DNA of 64,000 nucleotides from Phalacrocorax aristotelis (lineage: Eukaryota; Chordata; Aves; Suliformes; Phalacrocoracidae): contig NC_134288.1 of NCBI RefSeq assembly GCF_949628215.1, positions 7,633,682-7,697,681 of the forward strand. The letters run 5' to 3'. Position numbers and translations under genes: made by a program. The notes beneath the pieces were generated by a model. The model ran no database searches. It saw nothing but the letters and a program-made list of their open reading frames with translations, and was not told where the DNA came from. This document shows positions 52,581 through 64,000 of this stretch, in pieces. Numbering within the stretch: the first letter of the stretch is position 1; each line of letters starts with the position of its first letter.

Positions 52581-55435
52581 CCACTGCTGAATGCTGCTAA
52601 GCTTTTTTTTTTGGTGGAGCAGCAGTGATTCTTGTTGACTGTTTATTATTGAATCTCGAGGTGCTTTGCCAATCCCAGCTCCTGGGTGCAGGCAGGACCG
52701 CAGGAGCAGGCGCTGGCCGCCCAGGGAACACACCTTCCCGGGCTATTGACCTTGATGCTGAGCTGTTGGTCTTAATTGTACCTGGGTGGAAAACTTGGAA
52801 AAATCCCCGCCAGGAGAACAAGGTTGCTCTTCACTTCGGTCATTGCCTTCCCCTCTCCACAGCTGGTTGCCACCTTCTCCTGATTTTCCCTTCTCTCACT
52901 CCCTCCATCCTTCCCACAGCTTTTCCTTTTTCTCCCTCCCCATCAGAGAAGGTCAGCACCTGCCTGGCAATTTACACGTTGCTATGCAAAGTAACAACAT
53001 ACTATTCCCTTTACTTCCTTATAAACTGAGTTTTATAGGTACTGGATGCCCTATAAACAGATCCCACTCTGCAGCCATGCCCAAATGGTGAGCAGGGCTG
53101 GGGGGTGGCATGGGCACCCTGGGCATCACCAGGGCTGCTCCTGTCCCACCACTGAAGCCACCCTGTGCTGGACAGCCCCCTGCCTTGGTTTTTGACTGAT
53201 GCATCTTAAAATTTTCATTAGGCATTTTACAATGCAGCAGAGCTTTACTCTGCAGTGGGATTTTTCCTTCTACAAATGTATCTGCTGCCAGCTCTCCACC
53301 TCCAGCACTGGTGGTGGTCCTGCTGCCTTGCCCATAGCTGGGGCCCAACCCACTGGTACAGGGCAGGGAGGACTGGAGCAAGCAGCAGAGCTGCCTGTGC
53401 TCTCCTCCCCAGCTGACCCTGGCCACATCACTCCTCTGATTTAGACAGGACCAAGAGGTTTCAGAGTAATTGCAAGATCAACAAGAGGGAGTTTAATTGA
53501 TTGTTGAATGGCATCGGCTGGCTGGCTCAGGAGAATCAGTAATTAATGGTTTGGTATCAGCTCGCTCTGTGTTGAAAAATTCCCCCTGATTTCACAACCA
53601 GCAGTGGGTGACTGAGTCCACATGCTGCTGATTTGGGCTCCCAGCTGGCTTGTTTTTGTGCCTCCCAGGCAGCCCAATGCAGCCCTGGCCCCGCTGGTGC
53701 CCCAAGCTGCCCTGGCCCCAGTGGCATTGGTGTCACCACGTGGCACCAAGGTCTCTGGCTCCACAACAGCATGTGCCTTTGGCCAGTGATGCTGGTGATG
53801 ATTTGCTGTTCACATTTTAGGAGCACAAGGGATTGTTCACACAGCCCTTGGCCCCCAAAACTATCATCTAAGTAGCACGTCCAAACAGCTCTTCCACCCT
53901 AAGGCTGTAGAGCGAAGCTGAGCACAGGGGAGAGCCCCTGCTTTCTCACCTGGGACTCGTGATAAACAATCCTTTGCTGCAGGGAAAACAGTCATCCGGT
54001 CTGTGCTCCCGAGAGAGGCCAAAGCTCTCTGCACTCACGTGCCAGTGGCTCTTCCCATCAGCAGGAGCAGTCCTGAGCCAAAAATTGTTTTTACAATGTG
54101 CACACTGGGATGGTGATGCTAAGGTAGAGCATAGTCCCCTCTGTGGCCTCATCCCGGGGACCTCCATCCCAGCCCTGGCCAGGCCACAGTGATCCCTTTG
54201 ATTAGATAAATGCTACAGACACTAGGTCAAATATGTGCAGGATTTGCCACAGTGTCTAGTAAAATATCGTAAAAGTACGGCCTGTTTTGCTCTGCTCTGC
54301 AAAACAAACCTTTTGCTTAAATGCCCTGCTGAGCAAGGAAGGCTGCAAAGGCCATTTGCTCCCCAGGCAGGAAGGATTAAAAGGGCCAGGAATAGAAATC
54401 AGACAGGCAATGTGTGCGGGAGAGAGGCAGATAAGGAGCAGGGAAGTTTGGAGAGCATTAGGTGGCTCACGAGGCTGGGACTGTCAATGGGACGTGGTGC
54501 TTTCCGCCTCAGGGTCGTGTTGACTGTCGTTTTCTCACTACCGGTGTCCTCCGTTGGTTGCCAGTGCCCCTCCCAAATCCCTTGTCTCAGTGTGGAGGTC
54601 GAGGACCAGACCAGTCAAGGACACTGTGCACTTCCTTTGCCCCGGAGATGGGCTTGTGATAGAAATGTTGGCTGCTCCCTGGGCATGGTCTGCTGTGGGA
54701 GGTGATGCCTCCCCGGGGATGTTCTGCCTGGGGAGTCCTTGTCTCCTCCTGGCGTCCCTGCGTGGTGGGTTTTGGGACAGCTTGCCAATGTAGTCCTGGC
54801 TTGTAGTAGCCAACAGGACCTCTCAGCCCTGCAGCTGTTTCAGGTTAGAGATATTAAAGTCAGCAGCTGGTTGTGGGGCTGATCCAAACACTTCTGTCCT
54901 ACAGGTGCTTTGTCATTTTTATTCCAGAGAGAGACAACTTGTAGCTGGCAAACCCCACCCTGGTAGGCGAAGGCTGTTCCCAGACCAGGTGCTAAGGGGA
55001 AATTCAGCTTTCAGGCTCTCTCCTCTCTCTTCCTGTCCCCATTTTCTGTGCCCTCCACCCACCATTTCCTATGCCAGGAGATGGCTGCAAAGGAGACCAT
55101 GACAACTCCAGGGCATAAGCGTTCTGCGCCAAGCGATTATTTAATTTTCAACTGTTGAACAGCAAATCCTTTCCCATACTGGCACATCATGACACTGATT
55201 CTGCCTTACCTATGTATTCCTGACTGGCAAATTCATCCAATGCAAAAGGGGATTCCCTGTCAGTAAGATCTATGCTTCTCAGTAAATGAGGACCAGGAAT
55301 AGCGTATTTAATAGAGCATTTATGGTAAGGATGCCATCAGCTACCGTGCTTGCTAGCTCTTCATGTCAAGTGGGTGAGCCAGCTCCTCTCACAGGGCTCC
55401 TCCTGCCCTTCTTAAACAGGGTGTTGTAGGATCAA

Positions 55436-55860
55436 AGGATAATTGAGTTTGGAAGGGACCTTGGGGTTTCTACTCCAACCTCTTGCTGTAAGCAGGGCCA
55501 GCTGTGAGAGCAGCATGGGTTGCTTGGGTATTCAGTTGAGTCTTGAACACCTCCAAGGATGGAGACTCACAACCTCTCTAGGCAACTGGTGCTTGACTGT
55601 CTTTACGGTGAGTAAGTTTCTCCTTAGACACTGTCTGACCTCTCTCCAATTTTTATGCCCATTTGTCTCCTCCTTCCATGCACCCTGTGAGGAGCCTGGC
55701 CCCATCTTTTCAATGTCCCAGTGTGGGTTACACCTCTGTGGTTCCTGCTGGCCCATTTCTCCAGCCTGCCATGGGACGGCAGCCCTTCCCTCCAGTGTAT
55801 TGACCGGACCCCCCAGTCTGGGGTCTCCCATGGACTTTCTGAGCATGGAGTGAGCAGGCT
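55436..55860 (-). mobile_element. CR1-type LINE remnant upstream of HNF4A
   Basis: Plus-strand landmarks in order are TTTGGAAGGGACCTTGGGG, CTCCAACCTCTTGC, ACACCTCCAAGGATGGAGAC, CAACCTCTCTAGGCAAC and TTTCTCCAGCCTGCCATGGG. This is the complement of the CR1 3' region. The copy is diverged and 5'-truncated. Confidence 0.85.
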
Positions 55861-58800
55861 GCAGCCAGGAGCCTGGGACCCTCCTACCCTTTGCTTTTCT
55901 CTCTCACAGCTCTGCAATCCCAAGAAATCCCTGGCAGAAATGCCAGTGCCTGGAGCCAGCAGGACCAACCTTGTCTTACATCAGCAATGCCACTGCTGCC
56001 CCTTGCAGCCCCAACTCCAGACCACTCCTCCCATGTCACTCACAGCTCCAAGGCCACTGTGGGGCTGGAGTGGCTTTTCCTTGACATGCAAGTGAAGCAG
56101 AGATGGGCTCGGATCTGAAACTTCTCTAGAGCAGGGAAGCCCCAAAGTCGCAGCCCCTGCTCAGCCTACCACCATTTCACCGAGCAAGCTGTTGGGGAAA
56201 CATGAAGCCAAGTTACAAGACAAAGAATAAAAGTCCCAGGGGAACGTCACCAGCGTAGTCTTCTCCACACATGCAAAGGTCCCTTCTGCTTTTTTTTTCT
56301 CCCCTTTGAAATTTCAAATTCCAGTTTGTGGACAAAGTCCTGCCTATCTGAGAATATAGATCTCCGACCACTGACCAAACTCCACTCCAAGCAGTCCCGA
56401 GGGCTGCTCTTCCCCTTGCCCACGGATGCCTCCGCTCAGTCCCCAGATCTGCCAGGATTGTGCCGAAACTTTTGCACTGGAGCAGAGCTCTCGTACGTGC
56501 ACAAAGTGGATTTTGCACGTTTCAACCTTAACGTCAGCAGCTCCCTTTCTCCACGCGGAACGTGAAGGACCATTGGGAATAACCAGGTAGGAGCCTTATC
56601 ACCTGCAATTCATTTGGGCAGCCATTGCAGGTAGAAAATGAGAAGAAGAAACAAGGGCTTCCATTGTGCTTACACCAGCAGTTTTAGCTCATCATTTAAA
56701 CTAGGGAAGGGGGAAAAAAGGCAACCCTGGAGGGGATGGAAAACGAGAGAGAACATGAGCTCGTGGAGGCAGAGCCACTCCGTATGGTTAACTGATAACT
56801 CCAATTTGCCTCTTCCCTCTCATCTTTTCTGATTCTCCCGATTAAGGTCAACTTATTCTCATGCTAATAATTTCTTGGCCTGTTTATTCAGCATTAAAAA
56901 ATTAACAGAGAGCAGTTTACTGCATGACTTGCTCACACAGAACTGCTACAGATTAGCAGGCAGGTTTTAAGCCTCTGTGCAAGACTTTTGGGTCTAGCAG
57001 CCAGTCCGCACAGCTCGAGGATGAACTTATTTTCCTGTTTTTAAAGAACAGCTTTTTCTAAAGTCAATATAAATCCCCCTCCCTTCATGCCTTAAGTATA
57101 TTTGCTCTGTGACTATTTCCAAATGGGAAAGATAAAGCCAAGGGCTTGTGTTTTGTCAGACTTTTTGTAAACAGGGATATTTAGGCCACACTGTCAAACC
57201 CTTCTGCCTTCTGCCTCGGCATGCCATGACTCCAGAGCAGAGATGTCAGTGTGTTAATAAGCATCTCCAAGGGATTTGGCAGGGGCTGGGGGGCTACAGG
57301 TCAATGCAGCTGAAACAAGCCCCCAGTTCAAATGGCAGATCTTTGCCTCCGCTCTGGGCAATCATATGATGGACACACAGACAGGGATCTGCTCCCGTGT
57401 CTGTCCCCAGAATGTCCCCAGCAGCAGCGAGAACTCTCCAGGAAAACAGATGATTCAGCAGAAGTTGTTTAGGGTCTGTTTGCCCTGCCAGCCGCACACA
57501 GCATGGCCCTGCCCTGGCAAAACACTTTGTGGAGGTGAACCAGAAAGATCCACCACCTCCATCCAGGGAGGTGGATCAGAAAGACCCAGCCCTGAGAGGC
57601 AGTAGATGATCACAGCCACATGCCAGACCTGTGCCTGGGTGACAACGCAGGCATTTTATCAACCTGTTCAACAACAAATGGTGATTTATTTTCCCCAGCA
57701 CTGAAGTGCCTGTCGCTGTGGCTGGGACAAATGCTGTTTGGAGATGAGGGTGATGCCCAGGACAGGTGATGCCTGAGCAGACCCCGGACACGCTGGTGAG
57801 CTTGTGACGTACAGTGGCACTCAGGGCTCCCCGGCACAGCTGAGGGTGACAGAGGCAGATTCACTGCAACCTTAGGCTATTTCTCACCAGTGCCAAAGTT
57901 ATCAAGAAGTGGCCAAAGCACCCAGAACCATCCAGGCCTCCAGGCCACAAAATCACTGTATGGAGAATGAAGGCAGGTTTTGGACATGGGGAAGAGACAC
58001 TTCAAACCAGGCAGCAGACTCTGCATGAACTCCTCTCCAAAAGCAACATGTGCATTTCAGCCGAAGCTGGATGGATGTTGGAGCTGAAGGCAATTATTGG
58101 AGCTAAAATAAATAACTGCTATGCAAAAATGGTAGGGAAAGAACTGCAAACATGGGGACAGACAGACCTTTTCAGCATATACTGCTCTAGCGATAACACT
58201 GTGTGTGCGTTTCATCCCAGGACCAGAAATGGGTTTATTATCCTGCCTAACAAAGGCTCTGAACACTTGAGGAAGTAATTATTAGTACTCTTGGGACCTA
58301 CTGTTCTGCAAGGACAGTAAGTTTGAGCTGTTCTTAGAAAGCCAGCTGTGCTCGAAAATGCCAATGCATTTGCTGGTGTGTATTTGCAATCACTCTGCCT
58401 TCCTTCAGCCCTCGAAAACAGCATCTGTCCTCTGGGACTTGTAGGTTGGCACTTGTGACTCTGGAAATCTGGCTGCTGTGTTTTTACGCAAAATCACACA
58501 ATGAGCCCAAGACCAAACGAGGAAGAGGAACTGTTAGATTCATTTTCTTCCATTACACCACAGGCTGAAACTTGGCCCAAGCTACAGCTCCCACTGTTGA
58601 TCCTGCTTGCCCCATCCAAACCCTACACTGCAAGCATTGTACTTCATCCAAACCCCAACCCAACAGAGACCCAGACACTTTCCAGCAAAACACTCCTGCC
58701 TATTTGGGAGGAAATCCAGAAGAACTCTGACTTTGCCATGTGCTCTTCCAGACTCACTGTCTACGCTGGCAAATGCTCAGCTCAAATCCAGTGGTTTAAG

Positions 58801-60129
58801 CCCTGTTTAAATGGGAGAGTAGAAGCCATGGGAAAGCAGCAGTGCTGGAGAAAGGGTCTGTTGCCTTCCATGCCTCACCAGGATGTTTAGTGTGGCAGGG
58901 ACCTCGGCAGCCCACATCTGGACCTGGAGAGAACTTGTTTAGCAGGTGAATGTGATCTTTTTGGAACTGAAGCAATCTTGCCGCTTCCCAGGAAAAAGAT
59001 CCCTACTAAGCTCACAGTCTGGCAGGCAAGCAAATCACTCCCTGCACCCCTGCCAGCTGTTTGCTGGGCTTTTATGTTTCATCGACTTTATACATTTGTT
59101 ATACACATACCAAACAGCCCCTGAATCGTTCCAGCTGGTGGAGCAATAGGTGGAGGAGGAGAACAGCCAAAATCAACAAAGGTTACAAAGCAAGTTTTAC
59201 CTTTTTTTAAATTCATTTTATCTTTCTGTGAAGGTGGATGCATCAGCATGCCATGCCTGCTGGAAGTGACCTCCAGTTGCTGCTGTGGCTCTCAGCACCA
59301 GCCCTTGCTAGAAATTAAGGCAAAAGGCTACAAAGCTGCTGGGGGTGTGGAGGGAGAGCTGCAGTGGGGCAAGGGCAGCAGAGGGACGGTCTGAGACCAT
59401 GTCCCCAGAGGAAGGCAAGCCAAGGGCTCCTCAAGGGCAAAAAGTATCTTCCTGAATCAGTCAGTTGCGGGCTGCTGTAGCTGCCCTCCTTGTGCCCCGG
59501 GCTGGCAAAGTCAGCTCCAGCTGGGGAGCTGAACTTTAGGGGAGCATCTCAGGAAAGGGCCACGTGTGTATCTGGCGGGAGGCAGCAGGAGGAAGGGGGA
59601 AGGCTGCTGAGGGTGGGAGCATTGGTCAGGTCTGAGCTGGAAAAGGTAGGCTGGGTATGGAAAAGAAAATTAAAAATGGGTGGTAAGTTAAAATTTGAGA
59701 GATTCTGGTTTCTGGAGTCAGAAGGGAACAAGTTAGTGCAAAATGGTTTTTCTCCGCAGGAGTGCACAGGGTGCCTGAATGGCCTGTCTTGTCCCCAGTG
59801 TCCTCAATCATCAGAGCACAGCAAGTGCCAGAGGAGTAAGTGGGAGTAAAACAGGCCTCAGGAGCTCCAAGTCCACAGCAGCTTTGCATGCCTGCAGCCC
59901 ATGGCCACCACAGCACTCTCCTATGCAACACAACATCCTGTCTACTGCCACAGAAACAAAAAAACACAGCAGAAAGCGAGGTATGGGGACATCGGAGCTT
60001 TCTACATGCAAGGTTTGTTGCATTGGGGACAGCAAGGTGGGGAGGCGATCACACATCTCCACAGTCCCATAAACCCATGGCCAGGACAGAGCAGTGCAAC
60101 TGCCTGGCTCCTGGCTGACAATCAACATG

Positions 60130-60350
60130 GCAAACTGCTAATTAGCCTTTGAGTATTCGACCTATGTCTCCAAGAGAGGATAACACTATTATTTGTCCCT
60201 TTACACTCCTGCAAGGCCCAGTGCCATTGGCCTCTTGTATAATAAAGAAATTAAAATATATCATGATCATAAACTACATCATTTGAGGAAATGAACCATC
60301 TCTAGCAAACATATCATGGGACGCCAAAGCCATGAACTTTTCTAAATCAA
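60130..60350. promoter_or_regulatory. AT-rich island upstream of HNF4A, possible distal element
   Basis: About 220 bp of AT-rich sequence in a GC-rich flank, with GGATAACACT, ATTATTTGTCC and a TATATCATGATCATA near-palindrome. It shows no repeat signature. The role is inferred from composition only. Confidence 0.25.
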
Positions 60351-63300
60351 TCACCAGCTGATAAAGAGCGCAGATATTTGCCGGGAGCAGGTCCCAACAC
60401 GTGGCTCCCCGCACAGCACTGGTTTGGGGACCTCATCCCGCGGTATGGTGGCTCAGGGTGCAGGCTGCCTCAGGAGTCACAAACCCCACTGCCAGCACAA
60501 GCCCTGCTTGGGGGGAATTGCTTAAGCAGGAGGAGCCCCAGGACTTTTGCTGTGCCCCAGGGGTTGCGCAGAGGCTGGTGGGGTCTTTTTTGGATGAGGC
60601 TCTGCAAGGCACAGCAGTCCAGGGCTCGGGATGCTCAGAACATGTCCAAGTGCCTGCAAACCCCTGCACAGAACCCTGAGGCCAGCCAGCCTCCTCGCTG
60701 CCTCACCTTCATACCAGGGTCCCCATGGGTGCTGGGGCTGAGGGGCTGAGCACAGAGGTGGGGGACCTGCACTGGAGGGAGCCGCAGAGGGGGACCCAGA
60801 AAACCTTTCTAGTGAGAGCTCTGTGCAACCGATAAGGTTTGCATTCAAAGTGTTTTTCTCTTAGTTGTTTTTAAGCTTACATTATGAGGGCTGAGTAAGC
60901 CCTGCTGCAGACCTCTTTGGCTAGGGAGCAGGCGGGAAAGAGGGCAGGACCTGAGGTTGCGCTGCAAGCTGGCAGGATATGTCCCTGGCCCTACCGAGGC
61001 TGCAGCATGGGGCGATAATTCCAGACACCGGGAACTGGGCTGAGAACGAACAATTAATTTCCCAAACGGTGCAAGCAGTCACTGGGGTGTCCACGGGATG
61101 CTAGCTCAGCTCCACCACCTCTTCCCCCAGGAGTCCCAGCACCTGCTCCACCATGCCACCCACATTGGGGTACCTCTCTCTCAAGCCCCAGAACTGAGCT
61201 TGGGATCATCAGCCATCGCTACCCATAATCCTGGCACGTTCACTCTGCACAAAGCAAGAGAAACCAGATACTTGGGGGTCCCCTCAGATGGGGACCAGCA
61301 ATACATATGTGGGGGATGAGCATATTTTGGCTGCTCCAAAATCCCAGTGGAGCCACCGTGGTGGGGTTGCCAATGCCCTTCATTCACAAAACCTTTGCAG
61401 CACTGGCTACGCAGCTACTTCTCTCTCCAGTGCGAGTGCCGGGGGAGTGTGGGGGGTACCTGGTGTTTCCTGGAGCAGGTCGTGTCTGCTGCCATTCATC
61501 TTCCAGGGGTGCTCAGCTCTGCGGGCAGAGCTAGGGTAGTCTCGCCCTGGGACAGGGCTGTCCAGCCAGTGAGCCCCCCATGGGCTGCCGGGCACGAGCC
61601 ATGCCCGGGAGCTGGCTGTGGTGTGGCAGCAGGGACCAGCTAATCCGTTAATGCTGGTCACAATGAGATTTGATGGGAACCAGGAGTTTGTGCTGCAGAG
61701 CCGCAGGTTTTAAAGGGTTCTGACCACTACTTGGAGGGGAATTATAAGGTGGCTCCGGGTTTGCACCCCGCTGCTGATGCCCGCAGCAATGCCCACTGCT
61801 TTCTGGGCCACCTTTCTGAGGTGCCCTCACCCTGGCCTGTGACCTGCCGCTGCACTTCTGTGGGGCTGCACATGCAGCTCTGGAAAACATGCCTGGGTGT
61901 GTTTAACAGCAGGAGTGGGTCTGACTCCCTCCCTGGGAAGAGGCTGGCTGCTTACTCTTTAAAGTGTTTCCATATAAATACCCAGAACACCATATCGTTG
62001 AGAAACAAAACCTTTGTCTCCCCTCCTAGCCACCATCACGACAGGCGGGACCAGGACAAGCAAGGACGAAGCAGGGTAGCAGGCAAGGAGCTGCACACAT
62101 GGTGCTCCCCATCTCTGGGCAGCCCTGAGCTTTGTGTCCTGCAGAGCCCAGAGAGCATCTCCAATGGTTCAAACCACTCCAGGAGCATCATGCTAGAGCT
62201 CTCCCATGGCTCCATGGGAGCTTGCCTGCTCTGTGCTGGTGGCCTCCTCTCCCCATCCTCTCCCATGGAGAACAGGACCTGGAAAATTCTCAGGGCTGAG
62301 ATTTCTTAATCAATTGTTGCACATCGGTGCTGTCGATGCGGAATCCAGGAGCCTCCACGTCCCAGGCAGCCTGAGATTTCAGCTAGTACCTTGCACCACG
62401 GCCCGGACAAGGCAAGTCCAGCAGGAAGAAAAGGGATTTTCTAACTGCCAGGCTACAAGAAACCCCTCTCTGCCACCACAGCACTGCACTCTCTGCTTTC
62501 TTTTCTGGTGGTGAAGCTGCTGTGACAGTCTTGTGTTGACTCATTTGGCCTCAGTCTAGGAGAGAGTGTGGAGGCTGCTGAGCACTGAGATATTTCTCCT
62601 CTGCAGGGAATATGTGCTGGTATGTGCGGCCCTGCTTAGCCCAGAGGAGAAAAATTAGGTGAGGGATTAGAGTGGCACTTCACTGGGTTTTCACAGGCAC
62701 TGAGTAATGAATTGAATGCTGAAAGGGAGAACTGGGCACCTGTGCAATGCAGCCCTGTGCTGCACAGCTCTGGCCCCGACCAGGGCTGGGAGTGAGTGTG
62801 GCCTTGCTCAGCCTCTGTGCCTGGAGGAACTGACTGTGAGGCCAAGCCCATCTGAAACACCCATTTTCCTGCACTTTCCTTCCTCCTTGGATGGCTTTCC
62901 TCCTGCCAAGCCCGCCTTTACTTTTGCTGTGCCAAGGAGCAGAGAGCTTGTTCCTGCCCTCCAGAGATATCCAACCCCAAGCGCCATCTCAAAGGCATAA
63001 GTCTAATGGAGGAAAACTTTTCCTAAACCATTCCTGTCCTGTCTCCGTGAGCTTCTGTTCCCACCCAGGGCTGCCCGGGATGCATTTGAATTAATTTGGA
63101 GAGCAAACGGCTGCCAGCAGCTTCCAGAAGGCTCCTGAAGGGATGGGGAATGACCAGCAGGTCCATACTTCGTCTCTGTGCCTGGGGAAGGGGTGCCTCG
63201 ACAACAGAGGCAGATGCCCAGTATGACAGCACGGAGCAGGGAGCAACATCGAAGGCAGGGCCAGTTCTGAACTGTGTGTAACCCCGTGACACCTCCCTTC

Positions 63301-64000
63301 ACCCCTTTGTTTCCACACCGGTTTTAACGCCTGTAACAGGAAACACACCCAAGTCAACAGAGGTTTCTCCCAGACGGTGGCAGTCCCTGGGCACACACCC
63401 ATGGATGAGCCATGGGCAGCACCCAGCTCTGCTTCCGCCAGGGAGTTCACACAGTGGCAAAGCCACCACCTCCATCCCACCACCATTTAGTCCTTGAAGG
63501 CAGCAGCCTGCAGGCAGGGGGCCGGCCAGGGCTGTGGGTCTGAAGGCCAGCTGTTTGTCCCCTTGCCCCTCCTGCCTCCTTATTCCGCCCTTCATTTCCT
63601 GCTGCCGCCTTTGCCCTGCCAACGCCAGGCTTTCTGCATGGGCTGGTTCCCTTGGGTGCCCATCGGTGCCCACCTCTCCCTGCCAGGGCACCTTGACCTG
63701 GCTGAGACTGCCCGTCCCTGGGGCAGGACCTGCGCCTGCTCATGAGCCACAGTGGCTGCAAGCGAGCGGCCACGCAGCTCGCTGGATGGGGACCTGCAGC
63801 ACGAGCAGGGCTTTTTTCTATAGGGTGGTTGCTCGTTTGTGCTTTCCGCTGAGCCCCTCAGTGTTGCCCTGTCCATTAACCTGACACCCCACCCAGCCTC
63901 ACAGTCCACGGCCAAATTTCCATGGGTGATGTTAGCACCAGTGAATCCTCTTCCCGAGCTGGGCTGCTGCTTTTCACCAAGGGTGGTGGGGTGGACCCTG

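Larger units (their letters stand above)
52600..64000. other. Upstream flank of HNF4A, no gene recognised
   Basis: No exon of a known family is seen on either strand. Neither the P2-specific HNF4A first exon nor R3HDML, the next gene in mammals, was found. The many moderate open frames in this GC-richer DNA lack domain signatures. It contains a CR1 remnant at about 55436 and an AT-rich block at about 60130. Confidence 0.5.

Noticed and set aside
61731-62309. 192-codon plus-strand open frame
   Set aside because: No recognisable domain, no splice or homology support, and codon composition like surrounding DNA.
52600-64000. HNF4A P2 first exon or R3HDML
   Set aside because: No exon with the P2 N-terminus or a CAP/SCP-domain protein was found. 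A minus-strand RVNVPGLW near 61237 is a chance resemblance without a splice donor in place.

Overview
The window looks like vertebrate nuclear DNA, most probably from a bird. It holds three spliced protein-coding genes with compact introns. The recognisable interspersed repeats are all CR1-type LINE remnants, whose tails carry the TCATAGAATCATAGAAT motif typical of avian and reptilian CR1. No bacterial, phage, CRISPR or organellar structure was seen. The gene set and order (SERINC3, TTPAL, HNF4A) is the block known from human chromosome 20q13.12. All three genes were rebuilt exon by exon from splice sites and reading phase, giving intact proteins of 472, 339 and 464 residues.

Layout: 1 to about 6.5 kb is AT-leaning non-coding DNA. 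It may be intron or flank of the neighbour expected here in the conserved order (PKIG, minus strand), but no PKIG coding exon is visible. About 6.6-7.8 kb is a CpG island with several CCAAT boxes and a short GC-rich minisatellite, and it drives SERINC3 (+ strand, ten coding exons, 7491-14465). SERINC3 and TTPAL converge. Their 3' ends meet at about 15.6 kb, where poly(A) signals for the two strands lie about 60 bp apart. TTPAL (- strand) has four coding exons (23529-19163), a long apparent 3' UTR and a CpG-island promoter at about 24.4-25.0 kb with a palindromic NRF1-type site. From 25.1 to about 32.9 kb is an intergenic stretch with a CR1 tail. HNF4A (- strand) has ten coding exons (52376-35037), an apparent 3' UTR of about 2 kb, and a P1-type liver/kidney/gut promoter just right of exon 1. 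From 52.6 to 64 kb is the upstream flank of HNF4A, non-coding apart from a CR1 remnant and possible regulatory islands.

The genes do not form a pathway. SERINC3 is a ten-helix membrane protein, TTPAL a soluble CRAL-TRIO lipid-transfer protein, and HNF4A an orphan nuclear receptor. SERINC3 and TTPAL have housekeeping-type CpG promoters. HNF4A has a tissue-type promoter with HNF1-like, GATA-like and TATA-like sites.

I found no new biological system. The items most worth checking are a GC-AG intron in the HNF4A ligand-binding domain, the apparent inability of this locus to encode the mammalian alpha2-type HNF4A insertion, the start-codon choice of HNF4A, the tail-to-tail SERINC3/TTPAL junction, and candidate enhancers in HNF4A introns.
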